Origin: Drosophila persimilis
Taxonomy: Eukaryota > Arthropoda > Insecta > Diptera > Drosophilidae
Length of the DNA stretch: 64,000 nucleotides
Reading direction: 5' to 3'
NCBI RefSeq assembly: GCF_003286085.1
Contig: NW_020825706.1
Coordinates: forward strand, 186,001-250,000
Below the pieces are notes generated by a model. It had not been told where the DNA came from. It saw only the letters and a list, made by a program, of their open reading frames with translations, and made no database searches. This document shows positions 13,189 to 26,512 of the stretch, piece by piece. The position numbers were made by a program, and so were the translations under genes. Position 1 is the stretch's first letter; every line of letters starts with the position of its first letter.

Positions 13189-13283
13189 ACAAGGCCTTAC
13201 AGGCTGTAGGTGCTCAGTAGGGGCTTTAATCCCATAAATATCCCAAAAAACACAGCCTGTTAGGCCTTGTTCCAGCCCCTACT
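13189..13283. repeat. Interleaved inverted repeats
   Basis: Arm A ACAAGGCCTTACAGGCTGT (13189-13207) pairs with 13252-13270 (18 of 19). Arm B AGTAGGGGCT (13216-13225) pairs perfectly with 13274-13283. The order is A, B, A', B', so both stems cannot form as simple nested hairpins. Confidence 0.6.
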
Positions 13284-15031
13284 TTAATCCAATCGAATTC
13301 ATTTAATTTTTGATGGATTTTTGCATTACAATCTTCGAAAAGACATCTAAGGTTATTGATTATTTTAATAGTTTCTAAATTTCATTGCGAAATCAGTTCA
13401 GAGTAAAGAAGAAAAAAGGAAGAAGTGTATCTCATAGGAAATGAATTTTCAAATAATATTTTGGGATGGGATCATATTTCTAACCTGCCAGCGACCTTTG
13501 TATATGTATTAAAGGCCAAGAGAAAGTAGAAAAAAAGTAGAAACTCGAATTAGCTGATTTTTAAAGCTCATACAAATATATAGAAATATTTGTTTAATTC
13601 TGTAATTTATTATTATTTATTTATCTTATGTAATTTAAATTTGTACCTTAGAGGACCATTCCTGAATTTTCATAAATCTGAGCGCCCATTAGAACTAATC
13701 CTCCATAGATAGATCCATTTTCTAGTTATGCATCTTTTTAAAGACATTTCTTAGCATAAATATCTCTTTTAAATATTTTAATATTTATACCAAAAATTTA
13801 TGAGCCTCTAATAAACGTCTGTTTAATCTTTGAATCGTTCCAAAATGTCTGCCACTCTCGAATTGTATATTTTGACAGCCCGAATGAGTGCTAGTGCTAC
13901 TTTTTCTAATCAAAGCTTTTAAGAGCCTTTATTTTTCGCAGAAGACGTTAAGTGAAAAATCATAAACTAAAGGCCTAAAGCCGCCCACGCGCCATTTCTG
14001 AGTGGAGGAGCGCGCTTCTAGATAATCGTGGGAGGAGGTGGGGAAACCCACGCTGCCAGGCGGGAGAGGGGGCCACACATTAATTAATTTCATTGAATCT
14101 TCAAGAAACCAACCCCAAAGAGCGGGGGATGGGGGGGGAATGAATCGTGTCAAAAGTTTAGAGAGAACAAAAAAAAAACAGCATTTTTTCCTCTGCGACG
14201 GCGGCGGCGTGTAGGAAGCTGCTCTGGGGCTTGCCTTCGAGCCAATGCGTGGGCCGGGCCGGTTTATACGACCTGTATCTGTATCTGTATCTGTTCATAT
14301 ATTATATATTATGTGTATCTACAAGTACGCTTTGGCAAATACTACGATCTGGTAGTACGAGTAAATTAAAAGTGCAATCACGACACAAAACACTGAGGCA
14401 CGTCGCTGCCCGCCTGTAACTGATAAATATACAAAATATACAAAATATATATATATATGTAGAATGCACACTCGTATTTGTAGTATTCGCATAAAGAAGT
14501 CATTTTTGTTGATGCATGTGAAATATGATGACAGAGACTGCTCCACTCGTGGAACTCATGGAAAATCAAGGTTAGGCACACAAGAAACGTGCCCCCTGAA
14601 GCAGCCCCCAACCATGTAATGCAATGGCCAAAGTTCACTCGGTCGAAATCGGTTGAACTTATAGAGATCATCTCTGGGGCTAATCGCAGATTGAAAGGCA
14701 TATATAATACACATATATTTCTATCAGCGAAAACAAACATTTTTCTTGAGATTGATTGAAAGGCAGGGAAGTACTTTTAGAACCTGCCATCAGAATAGAT
14801 AAATCAATGGAAAGTTGATTGAATGTTGACCATATTCTTTCAAAAAAAATCAAACCTCTAAAAGATTTTTCTATATATACTCTCCCCATATAATCTCCAG
14901 GCTCTAGATCATGATACATCCAAAGAAATTCCTTTAAAATCAACATTTTTCTAATAGATTCTCTTCTCCTTATAAGCATTCTCTTAAGCTACAAGAAATC
15001 TATATAAATTTCCTGCTTATAAAAAAAGGAA

Positions 15032-15130
15032 GTATTATTATATTTATTACTATTATTATATTTATTATTATTATTATATTTATTTTTATTCTTATATTTC
15101 TTTTTATTTTTATTATTATTATTATTTTTT
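15032..15130 (+). repeat. TTA/TTTA microsatellite
   Basis: Roughly 100 bp of interrupted TTATTA and TTTATTT units. Confidence 0.85.
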
Positions 15131-16342
15131 GTTTTTAGGGTTTAAGTTTCCCTGCTACCCTGGACATCTCCCTGTCCAGAGATACATATTTTATTCATAT
15201 CGGCAAAGCGAGTGAGCCGGGGGCTGGAGGCGTAGCAGGCTATTTTCTCCTAGAGAACTATACCAATTCTGGATTTTTCTATAGATTTGTTTTCCCCACA
15301 ACACATATAACACTTTCATTTAATCAAATAAACTTACAAATTACGTTTCACGTTGAAATTGTCTTTTTAAAGCAGTTTTTTCCCATAGCTTTCATATTTT
15401 TCCTTCATTTAAATCGCTATAAATGTTCCTTAATGTCTAAAACGTACCTGAAAAAACAAAAGAACATATAAAACATTAGTAAATTTGTTTATTTGTTTAA
15501 AATATCATCAAAGCGACGACAGCTGTGGTTTCAATTACAAGCAAAACACACACAACACCAAGAACCATTATATCATACAAGTATTTCGTTGGATCCGCAT
15601 TTCTGGCCCAAAGAGCACATAAAAATACCCTTAAAGGTCGCTGCTTGTATTTCCAAGAAATAAACAAGAAAATTGCGCTCCTTTTCGGAGTCTTTTAATT
15701 ACGAAAGGGCGGGGCGTGGAGCGAGGGGCGTGGGGAGAGTGTAAGCCGTGTGCCGTATGCCGTGTGGCGTGGGTTTTTATTTGCCCCAAACAGATATCTG
15801 CCATGTGTGAAACTTAACACAACTTAATTTTGTTGGCCAAAAAGACGGCTTTGGCACATACATATATACACATATCGCATGGGTATATTTTTTGTTGTAT
15901 AATTTATTCACAGACAAAAAAAAACAACAAAAAATCCACTGATAAAGATAAACATGTAAATCAAACAAGAACTTTGACTGATGGCGACACTGCGACGGCC
16001 TCTACCCCCCGTCTACCCCCCCTTCTACCGTTCCTTCCCCCCTCCCCTCTTGTATTTGCCGTGTGTGCCCCTGATTGAGTGGCGCCAGCAAATTAATAAC
16101 TTTTCGAGAGAACGCGTACCCCCCTTTGTTCCCCATTCTCCCCTCCCCCCTCGCCACAAATCATGCCATAAAAACTATCTAACGTTTATGATGTGTGCGA
16201 AAATATTTGGCCCCTCAATCGGGTGTTTGCTTCAATGGAGCATGGCATGGGTTTTTGGGCGAATTTTGAATGCAAATTAAAGGTAAATAAACTAATAATT
16301 TATCAGAAAAGATGAATACACAAAGTGGGGAGGGAATTAGGG

Positions 16343-16462
16343 GTACACTTTAGAGGTACATTTTGTGGTACGTTTGGAGTACATTTTGGGCACATTTAGA
16401 GTACATTTTGGGCACATTTTTGGTATATTTTTTTGTCTCTATTTTTGGGATACTTTTTTGGT
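16343..16462 (+). repeat. Degenerate 11/22-bp tandem array (GTACATTTTGG)
   Basis: Units GTACACTTTAGAG, GTACATTTTGTG, GTACGTTTGGA, then GTACATTTTGGGCACATTTAGA twice, drift into GGTATATTTTT. The period is about 11, with a doubled 22-bp unit in the centre. Confidence 0.7.
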
Positions 16463-19400
16463 ATATTTCGGGAAAAATTGTACTTAAATTTTATTGAAAT
16501 TTATACTTTCAATATTTATCAATTTGAATTATTTTTACCATAATAAATCGACAAATCGTTGCATTAAATCTAAAATTCAAGACTAATTTATTGCTTTGCA
16601 TTACAATAGTTCCCAAATCGTTTCGGGGCGTCATGCAGCAGCCCCCCTCGGTCGTTTGATAGTGCCTGCCTCATAGCACCTCAATACACGAATAAATCAA
16701 TAAATAAATGCCCAAATTGTGCCATAAATTGTATATTTTTGTTTAATTATCATAAATCTATTTTGGTTTCAAAAATTAGACAAAATATACATTTTAATTT
16801 GTATAAATACTGTGGTTATCTGTTTAAATTCATATCTTTATCTATCCATCAATAAAATCAAAAAATTTGTACCATAAACCAAAACTATAAATTTTATTAT
16901 AAATTTTCTTAAAATTTCTACCATAAATTAAACTTTTTTTTTTAAATTTTCGAAAAATTTCTTTAATAAATTCTTTAAAATCTTGCCCAAATGTTACCTC
17001 CAAAAAAAACGGTAACATAACGTGGATAAACCCTTAAAAAAGTTGCACAAAAATCCACAAAAATATAGACCATTAATCATTCATATTTTGTGGTAGTGTT
17101 TAATCTACACCCATTTATATAAATAATAATTTTCTGCCAAAAACTGCAAATAAGTTTTCAGCTTAAAAGAAAAAGTGCCACAGCAGCAGTTTTCCGGCAT
17201 TTGGCAAAGAAAGAGAGAGAGAGAAAAAAAAGAGTGTATTTGCATTTATAGATTTATAATGAAAATGTTTAGGACCGATGGCTGCCGCTACGCTTTTCCT
17301 GGCGCATAAATATACGGTGGAAGTATTTTTAGAGAGGGGTTCGGTCGGTCTTCTGGCATGCACGTGGATGGATTGTTCAGATTGTGTTTGCTTTATTTAC
17401 GCAGCATTAAAAATGTGTTTAAAATGTTCAACAAATATATGTATATGTTTTTGTGTTTTGCTGAGAGCTTCAGGCCGTGTGTGTGTGGCAGGTGCAAGTG
17501 CGGGGAGGGGGGGGAAGCATTGACGCGTGTGCTGAACGGAGGTGTGTGTGTGTGTGTGTTTCTTTATCGGGCATAATAAAACCCGTACTACGTTCCCGTA
17601 TGTACACGCACACCCACAAAGATACAGATAAACAGCCACAGATACACAGAAACAAGAAGAGGTTGTAGATACGTGTGTGTCGAACGATTAGCGCATGAAT
17701 GAAAAAATTCTATAGCAAAATATCAGACGTACAATTCTGTATAAAAAATATACATATTTTTGGCTAGAAAGAAGGAACCTCAAACCTTATCGAGGGGCAA
17801 AGCAAACGCTTCTTTCTTCTTTTTTTTTTAGAAATTTCCTGATACGTTTCCGCGTAAAAAATATTAAAAATACAATTGATTTGGTGCCCGGAGAGGGGGG
17901 GCAAAAGATAAAGTGCGTGTTCAATCGGCAGATACATATAGCCATATGTCTGTGCTTTTTTTGTTTGGCATCAAAAACGACAGACATAATACGCATAGAC
18001 CAAAAGTTGTGGGCAGACAGACGAAAGAATGAAATAATGAAAGAATGGGGTATAATGGGGATAGGTTATTTGAGCAATGATAATTCTACTGATGATTGAA
18101 GTACCTATAACCCAGAAACATGCGATGTGATACTACAATATAGTAGCAATCTTTTTATATTTTACTTTTCCCACTTGTTGTAGGCATAGTCCAAGCAAAT
18201 GGAACTAGAAATTGTTCTTTAATGAAGATTTAGGCAAAATATATGCCCAAAAGCGGTCTGATCTTCAAAAGAAAATGGCTATGTAGGTCCCATAAATCTG
18301 TCGCCTTATCGAACCCTTAATTTATAGAAGATAGATGTTGGATTCCCACATTTGTATGGGTTATTTATTTAAAACTAACATACGCTAACGGTTTAGGGCT
18401 GCTTTTTAAAGAATTTTCCATTAAATTTGTAATAAATAAATTTACAGATGATTTTCAGTGAAGAACTAAGAAAAGTAAAGCAGTTTTTTCTTCATTAAAA
18501 TATGTAGGCGCTTCAAATGGATCCAAAGTGATTAAAAAAAAAAGTTTTACTGGCGGAATATTCTTTTACGGGTAGATAATAAATTATACCAATTAAAAAA
18601 TATTGTTGAAAAATCATTTAAGAAACGCTTCAAAAATCAAAAGAATTTTTCTTAAAACAAAAAAAATATAGATAAAAGATATTAAAAATATATTTTAAAA
18701 AAATTTAAAAATTTAAAAAAAAAATGTACAAAGCATAAAAAATAGATTTAAAAATAAAACAACAAAATATAAAAAAAAAATTAAAAACTTAATAAACATA
18801 AAGACAAAAAATTAACAAAAGATCTTAAAAATAATTAACGGAAGATTTTCTTTATTTAAATGAATCAAAATTTATGAAAATATTTCTAAATTTTTTTATA
18901 ATTAAACAAAAGAATTTCAGCTCTAATATAAAACCTAAATCAGATGGAATACATTCCCTCCTTTCCCCACTATATACCAAACGATTCCTTCGAGGCTTAT
19001 CTCCAACGATAGGGTATCTACCACAGTCACAATAATTACTGCAAATTCTTTGCTGGTGGTGTATTTTTGTTTTGTTTTTCTTTGATTTTGGTTTATTTTT
19101 GTCTGCGCTCTTCCGTCGAAATATGTTTCATTAATTAAAAAAAATGAACAAAAACGTGTTGAAGCTTATTCTGCTGTTGCTTATAGAGATTGTGCCACCC
19201 CCGGCGGCTACTATTCGAGGAAGCACACATAAATATTGTATAAATATTATGTGTATTTATTGTATTTATTTTATACTTATTTATACTCTTTTGTTGCGTG
19301 GTTTTTATCAGGAAAAATGTCGCCAATAATTGAAGCACGTCAGAAAGAAGTCTCTTCTCCTCTGTCCCCCCCTCGACCCCCCTGGGGAGCCTTGGTTTTA

Positions 19401-20090
19401 GATAAGTTCAAGAGAGAGGGCCTCAGAAAAGGGGTTCGATATAATTAATCACAAATGTTGGGTTTATATATGGATTTTGAATAAAGTTTCCAACAATCAA
19501 CAGCACAAAAAGGAACAAAGAACTTTTTTTTATAAATAAACTTTGTAGGAATATAAATATATTTTTTACATATATTATATTTATGTTTTATTGATAAATA
19601 ATCGAGTATGTTTCATACAAGTTTTTTTTTTCTTTTATCTAAAGCAAATATTCATATTGTTGGCAAATAAATATCAATCGCAATGAATGCAATGGCAAAA
19701 CATGCACAAAGTCAATAGAAAACATTATACAAATTGTGTGCAATCCATCGAGGAATGTAGTTTATGGGGGATTCTGAAAAAAAAAACGTACGATAAAGGG
19801 AGTGGTTTTCCTCAAGCAAAAGGAAAGCCACCCAAGGGGGGACATTCATAAAAATGGAATAATACGCAGAGAGATCTTTCGACAGCAGGGATTTGGATGA
19901 AATTTCAAAAGGAAAATATAGTATTTCTATCTTTAATAACCTTCTTTCAGTGGCAAGGCATTTGTTCGCCTTACAAATGTTCCCCTAAGCGAAAGGAGGA
20001 GAGCCCTTTCGTCCCGAGCAATTCTCGCGATTTTTACACTAAAACATTTAATATTTAATAGCCAAAAGTGCACAAAATCTAACAAATTGG
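16463..20090. other. AT-rich non-coding stretch
   Basis: It is mostly low-complexity A- and T-rich DNA, especially 16.7-17.2 and 18.5-18.95 kb. A GT run at 17541-17559 and short GA and CA tracts are present. No exon or RNA gene is recognised. Confidence 0.55.
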
Positions 20091-20099
20091 TTATAGTTT

Positions 20100-20580
20100 T
20101 TGACTTTTTGTGGAATATATAAAGTCTGTATTGAAAACAGATTTTTCCATTGGCTCCAGTTGCAAAATTACGGAAAATCCATGGAACTGTGCTCTAAAAA
20201 AAGGTATTTATTCGAAAGCTTGTTAAAAACTGTGCAGAATAGTTTGCAGATAATGCAGTTAAAGTTTGTACCTGGACTCCGGTTCTACATTGCAGCAAAA
20301 ATCTGGTACTCAATGCAGGAGAGAAACTGTGGAAAAGCTTGCATGGGAAATGCATAAGTGCATAAGGGAAATGATTGGATTGCAGCGCCATTGGACTCCC
20401 GAATTGTTGGCCAGTTTGACAAAAAACAAAAAAAAAGGACAAATGGCAAGTAAAAAACTGTACAGTTTTTGTTCCAGAAAACTCAACAATGATGAAAAGT
20501 ACATAATGGAAATTATGGGATCGGACCGCCAAAGCGCCAATTGGAAGCTTGAATCGAACTGGGCAATCCCCTTATAATTC
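20100..20580. other. Higher-complexity island of unknown nature
   Basis: Between AT-rich flanks lies about 480 bp of mixed-complexity sequence, with modest open frames on both strands (103 codons plus, 112 codons minus). It contains repeated themes such as GCGCCATTGGA / GCGCCAATTGGA and AAACTGTGCAG / AAACTGTACAG. Neither frame has recognisable domains. It could be an old element or conserved non-coding DNA. Confidence 0.3.
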
Positions 20581-20664
20581 TGAATATTTAAACTTTAATT
20601 TATGCAGATTGTTTCTGTCTAAAATTACTAAAACTAAATTAAAACCAAAAAACTTTTAGAAAAA

Positions 20665-20779
20665 CATTATTAATATTATTAAATTATTATTATATTATTA
20701 TTATTATTTGTATTATATTATTATTATTATTTTTATTATATTATTATTATTACTATTATTTTATTATTATTATTATTAA
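20665..20779 (+). repeat. TTA trinucleotide microsatellite
   Basis: About 115 bp of interrupted ATT/TTA repeats. Confidence 0.9.
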
Positions 20780-23700
20780 AAATCTATGAAATATCTAAAG
20801 AAAAAATGTATTAATTATTTATATTTTTTTATGACTACACTTGGTTTTTTTTTATTTAAAATACCTTTAAAAAAATGAAGAACACTTCAGAAATACTGAA
20901 AAATGTAATTTTATGAAGCTTTTGCTGAAATACAGCCCACTTTAGATGGAAAATATTGCAATATTATAGGAAAAAGTATCCTCAGAAGATGCCATTTAAT
21001 TTAGGGGGCAATATTCAATATATTTCAATATGTTTTCAAAAAAAAGAAGCCTTCCCAATGGAAACACTGTTGAATAGGTGCCTAAAAAGCCCTTAAAGAA
21101 GGGGCACTTCTGTTCTCAAACAAATATACTCCGCCCGGGAACCACAAACAAAACCCTGTTGCTCTCTAGAACAGCGATCAAAGAAAAAGAACATACAAAA
21201 TTCATCTGCAATCCGCTTTTGTATAAAGAGCTGTTGCATGCACAAAACAAATCAATTTGGTGGCGAGAGAAAAGGCAGACAACATATAAAAATCGCACAT
21301 AAATGAATATAAAATCCAGATAGGAATTGGAAGCGGCAGCGTCTTGCTACCTCCTTGGAGATGAAGTGTGCAGCCCTCTGCATGCCCCACAATTACCACG
21401 TAATACACACATGTACACGGGCATGTACATATGTACTACAGATATATACATATGTATATATTCGCATTTTCTTTTTTTGGTACGTTTTTACGCGCGAGAC
21501 GAAAAAGAATTTTTACGCAGAGGCTGGTTCTGGTTGTGGGACGCCTCCTGCCACAGACATGAGCCAGCATGTGGCATGTGTATCTAGATACTGCCCAGAC
21601 AAGCCCCATTCGCATCGTTTCGGTTTCGGATTGGTTTTTGTTTTGGCCTGCGGATTGGATCTCTCTCGACCGGACAGCGAGCGCTAACGATGTCTCTGTC
21701 GCTCTGCCTCCCTGCCCCTGTGCCCCTCTGCCTCTTTGCCCCTCTGCCTCTCTACCCCCCTGCCTCTTGTTTTCCTTTTCATTCTCGTTCTCCCTGTTTT
21801 CTTGTGTCTTCTCTTTGATTTGGTTTGGTTTTCTTTTCATTTTGCGGTCTCTCTCTTCTTTTTTTGAGCCAATTTTTCGCTGGCATGTTTTTCTTTTTTA
21901 CGCGCATTTGTTTACTACATAGAGAGATACACAACAAACTTCAAGATACAAAAAGACTACACACGCACGCACACACGCTCACATGTGTGCGCGCTACTGT
22001 ATCTGTATCTTTCGTTCGGCATTAAAGCTTGAATAAAGCAGAAAAAACAAAACGAAAAAAATAAATAAATAAACAACACGCGGGAGAGCGAGAAATATTA
22101 TTTTTCCAACGCACAGCCAGAAAATGTCTAAAGAAAAAGTATCTAACAAATGCCACACTTGTTCTTTCCTCTCCCTCTCTCTCAAGCTCTCCCCCTCCCC
22201 CCCCCCCATTTCTCCTTTTCGTTGCCTTCTTTTTGTTTGTTTTGGTATTTACTGAGGCTTTTACTTAAGTGAATTTCATGAGCATTACATAAACAGGTAA
22301 CAGCCGACTGTTGTTGCTGTTGTTGTTGTTGTGTGAAGGCCGACCGTAGAAGAAAGGAGGGTTAGAATGGGCCGATACCTCGCTCTAGATAGGAAGTTTG
22401 TTCTTTGGGTAGGTCTATGGTTGTTTATGGGATTGTTGGGTGGATTTTTAAGGCACTATTTTGGGGAATATTCTTAAGTTCCCTTATATAGGGATATTAT
22501 TTTTTTATTATTTATTATTATTATTATTATTTTTTTTTTAATATCACTTTTTTATAAAAATATAAATATTTTAATTATTTTTTTTATATTAATTTTATAT
22601 GAAAATATAAATATTTTATTTGATTACTTTTTTATGAAAATATACAAATTTTATTTCATTATTTTTTTATTATTTTATTAAAAATAAACATTTCTAAAAA
22701 AATTTAAAAATTATTTACCCGGAAGTACACATCTTTATTGATAAATTTTTAAGAAAATCACTTTATGGATTATTATTTTTTTAAGTTCTTATATATTTTC
22801 TATAAAATCCTATTAAAAATTATTATTACTATTTACTATTACTATATTACTATTAAAAAATCAATAATACGATTGAAAACGTGGTTTCTAGCATCAAAAA
22901 AATCTATAAAAATGTTAGCGTGGGATCAGCATTCGATTTTCCATAGAATAGAAATGATTTAGGCCCAAAATATAGGTTTTTGGGTGTAAAAAAACATACC
23001 CATTGAAGGGAGATTTTCTAGTAAAGAAAAGTAGAAGAAAAATTTTCTACAAATCTCAGAGTTTTATTAATAACAGCCGAATACGCAAAGAATTCTTTAG
23101 AAATAAATAATAAATGTTTCAAAAGAGGGCGCTGAAGAGTAAGTATTTTATTCCAACAACTCCAAAGAATGCATATATACCCGTTCAGATACGTTTAGTC
23201 TGTTTATCATCGAAAATATCATAAAATAAATTTTATCCAATTTTCTTATACTTCTGACGAATGCATCTACCCTAATCCCAACCAGTAATGAGTATCAAAA
23301 GTACAGACCTCAAAAGTTAAAAGATAAACTCGGAGACTCCCTGCTACAGGGCATGGGTTGGCTGGGGGGGGAGGTGTGGGGGGGTAGGCTACCGGGCAAC
23401 AACCAGAATGAACCACAAATACCACTAAAATCGAATTAAGAGCCACAGAAAAAAAGGGGATGAGGGGAGAGGCACTTAGGTTTATTTGCTTTTTGAGTGG
23501 AACCAGCGGGAAAGCCACCGAAGAAAGGGGGGTGGCAGGGGGTTGGCTGTGTAATTTGGTAGTTTACTCAAAAGTGTGCCTCGTACTCGACTCTCGTGTG
23601 TGGATTATTTACCTTAAAATTTAACAGGTAGCCCCCACAGCCGCCGCCGGGGGGCAGCAAAGGTAGAGACCGGTGAAGGGGCATGCCAAAGAGGGGGAAT

Positions 23701-23980
23701 CAAGTGTAATAAATGGTTTGGGGGTGAAAATCTGTTGTTTGGCAGCCGCAGAGAAATGTAATTGTATTTTGTGCACAATAAAGATGGAATGTTTAATAAA
23801 ACTAATGGAAGGGGCAACGACACAAGGTGGATGAAGAAAACTGGAGAATACATGGCCATAAAATGTGATTTTAGTAGATCAATTTTATTGGTAATATATC
23901 TGTAGAGTAGACATTTATTTAGGAGAGTTTTCCGATTGAATTTGAATATTTTTTGGAATTTTTGTTAGAGTTTCCAACGA
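20780..23980. other. Non-coding stretch
   Basis: It contains a CT/CCTCTGCC-rich patch (21.69-21.78 kb), ACATATGTACAT-type palindromes near 21.42 kb, a C run at 22196-22206, GTT repeats near 22312-22331, and an extreme AT island at 22.49-22.87 kb. No supported exon. Confidence 0.5.
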
Positions 23981-23994
23981 AAATTCTCGAAAAA

Positions 23995-24495
23995 GTCCAC
24001 AATAATTTCTTTGAAGTACAACAAATTCTAGAGATCCCTTAATAAATAACGATTTTTTTATAGGTGCCCAAATATTCAATTTTTTTCCCTACAAACAAGT
24101 TTTTCAAAAGTCTTAGCTAATTCCCTAATAAACCATATATTTCTTATAATTCTTATAAATCTAAAGTAGAGCCCCACAATTTCATGTATTTCCCAATAAG
24201 TTCTCCAAAATACAAACTTCTGTTAAAAAATCTAGAGATTATAATCTTCAAAGTTTCCTTAAGATTGAAATAAATAATAATTTTTGACTTGGTGTCCAAG
24301 GTGCCCAAGTGTTCCTTTTTTTCCTGTACTTCAACAAGTTTTAAACCTATATATGGTCCCATAATTCATTCTACAAAGAGTTTTAGAATAAAAAACCTAA
24401 AGTAGAAACCCAAAATTTCATAAATTTCCCAATAATTCCTGTGAAATACAAATTTCTATAAAGAAATCTTAAGTTTATAATCTTCCAAGTATTTT
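23995..24495 (+). repeat. Diverged tandem duplication, period about 236 bp
   Basis: CTAAAGTAG recurs at 24161 and 24397, and GGTGCCCAA at 24063 and 24300, both about 236-237 bp apart. Intervening phrases (AATTTC-T-TATTTCCCAATAA, AAATACAAA-TTCT, TTATAATCTTC) recur in the same order. There are about 2.1 units with roughly 75-80% identity. Confidence 0.65.
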
Positions 24496-26040
24496 TATAA
24501 TATTAATATTAGTTTTCCCTTTAGAATACATGACAATGATCATCTTTCTAGAGAGTTGCCTAAGAAAAATCCACAAGAAAATCATTATATGTGATATATA
24601 TATTATCATTTCCTTTAAAAATACCCTTCTTTAATGAAAACTCATTAATAAAATCCTCGAAAATCCCTTTCTTTCAAAAACCTTTGCTCTACAAACAGTT
24701 TTCACTTGAAACTCCCTAGAAATACTTCTAGAAATTTCCCTCAATTTCCATTAATAACTTTTTGAGTATCCCCCCTCTAAAGAAAAAAGAAACTCCAGCG
24801 TATGACATGAATTTATCTTGATATTAAGTAATTCATTGCTTGATTTATGGCCTAATTGATTGATGGAATTCCGTTGCAAACGATAATTTTTATAATGCCA
24901 GCCATTGCACCTGCTACCACTTACGATTAGAATTTTTTCGGGAAAGATTAATGGAAATCAGCAGGCGTCGGATCGTAAACAAATGAATGGGAAACCGGGC
25001 AGGGAATGAGATTTTCCGGGGTGTTAAAACTAAACTAAGGAAAGAGATCAGGCGAGTCCTAGGGGGAGGGAAAATGTGGAGTGTGGAAATTACCATAAAA
25101 GAAAAACCACTTGAAACTCCAAGGGGCAGGAGGGTGGATCTCTAATGGAAACTTTTCCCTGAGGAAAACTAACCGTAAAAGTAGGTTTTATGGTCTCAAG
25201 AACTCTCCAGATTGAAGGGTGTCTTTTCTTATGGATTTTCCCTATAAAACTGATTCCAAATCATGGAAAATTATCTCAGAAATGAGAGCAACAGCCCATA
25301 GTTCTTTAAAACTGACTTTTATACCCAGTTTCACACAGTTTTAAGTACAAATATTAATAATGATATATCCACTGGGTACAAACCCGAACATTTGACAGCT
25401 AAACAGCTCATTAATGAATGGCAAACGTTGAGAAAACACACTGCAATAGCGCTATAGCCTACACTTTAAAGCTTATTACCGAACAGCCGGCATATCATTC
25501 GAGTATATTCTCGTTATATATGGGGTAGATATAGTGGTAGGTATATTCCGTACAACACAATCCATGAGTGTGTATAGCACTCGAAATGGCAAATGAATGA
25601 CATGACTATCTGCGTACAACTAAACGAACGATTGACTAACCGACTGACTGGCTGACTGACTGGCTGATTGACTGACTGACTGACTGGCTGACTGGCGGAG
25701 CAATCAACCAACCAACCAACGAACGAACGAACGACCGCCAGACGAGTTAAGATTAATCAGAGAGACCCCCAACCCCCATATAAATACGAGTACATATTGT
25801 ATATATTGTACGAGTACAGTACGCGACAAAACAACACCAAAAAGTGTTATAACAATGACAAGAAATGGTGTCGGACATAGGAGAGGGTTAAAGGCAATTG
25901 ATGGGCACTATATGATGGGTATTTAAGAGGTTTTTGTAGACCCCATAGAAACCCCAAATCTTAATGACTTTCCACCCATTTTTAGCCAGTATTTTTACAG
26001 ATTATTAATCACTGAACGATTCTTGATTTTTTGTAAAAAT
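24496..26040. other. Non-coding stretch with tetranucleotide repeats
   Basis: GACT/GGCT repeats (25631-25695) are followed by CCAA/CGAA repeats (25706-25733). The rest is AT-rich with no gene. Confidence 0.6.
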
Positions 26041-26059
26041 CCACGCTTGTTGCTTTGAC

Positions 26060-26512
26060 ATGCGAATGGCAAATTGCCACTCACAAGTGAAGATTAGATG
26101 ACAAAAACGAGAATGATCAAATACAATTGTGGTCGACCTCCTTGCCAGTCACAGGTAAACGTGGCTTTTCAAGTGAATGGCAAACTAACAGCCACATGTA
26201 AACGTGAAACCATTTTATATAATTTTTGCATTTTCAACTGAATAGCAAAAGGGTTGCCAATCGCATGTAAACGTTTAATGGGGGAAAACAGAGCCAGTCA
26301 CACGTAAATGTTAATGGAAATGGAAAAAACAAAGTGCTTCAAATTTCATTCGTGAATGAAGAATAGGCTGATCCTTTCTTTATTCTTCAAATTAAAGCTT
26401 GACTGTGAATTCCGGTGAATGTCAAACTGTAAGCTCTCAGTAAACTGAGGAACCAGCTGTTGCCTCCACCCCTTGATTGCCATACATTTGCCAGTCACAC
26501 GTAAACGTAAAC
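26060..26512 (+). repeat. Dispersed cluster of TTGCCAGTCACACGTAAACG motifs
   Basis: Five close versions lie at 26142-26163, 26190-26206, 26254-26275, 26292-26311 and 26488-26509. They are interleaved with four (G/C)TGAATGGCAAA-type motifs at about 26063, 26174, 26238 and 26412. Spacing is irregular, unlike a simple tandem repeat. Confidence 0.65.

Larger units (their letters stand above)
11740..16330. other. Non-coding stretch
   Basis: It contains a GATACA repeat (12571-12606), a CTGTAT repeat (14272-14292), the paired inverted repeats at 13.2 kb, and an ATT-type microsatellite (15032-15130). No supported exon. Confidence 0.55.
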
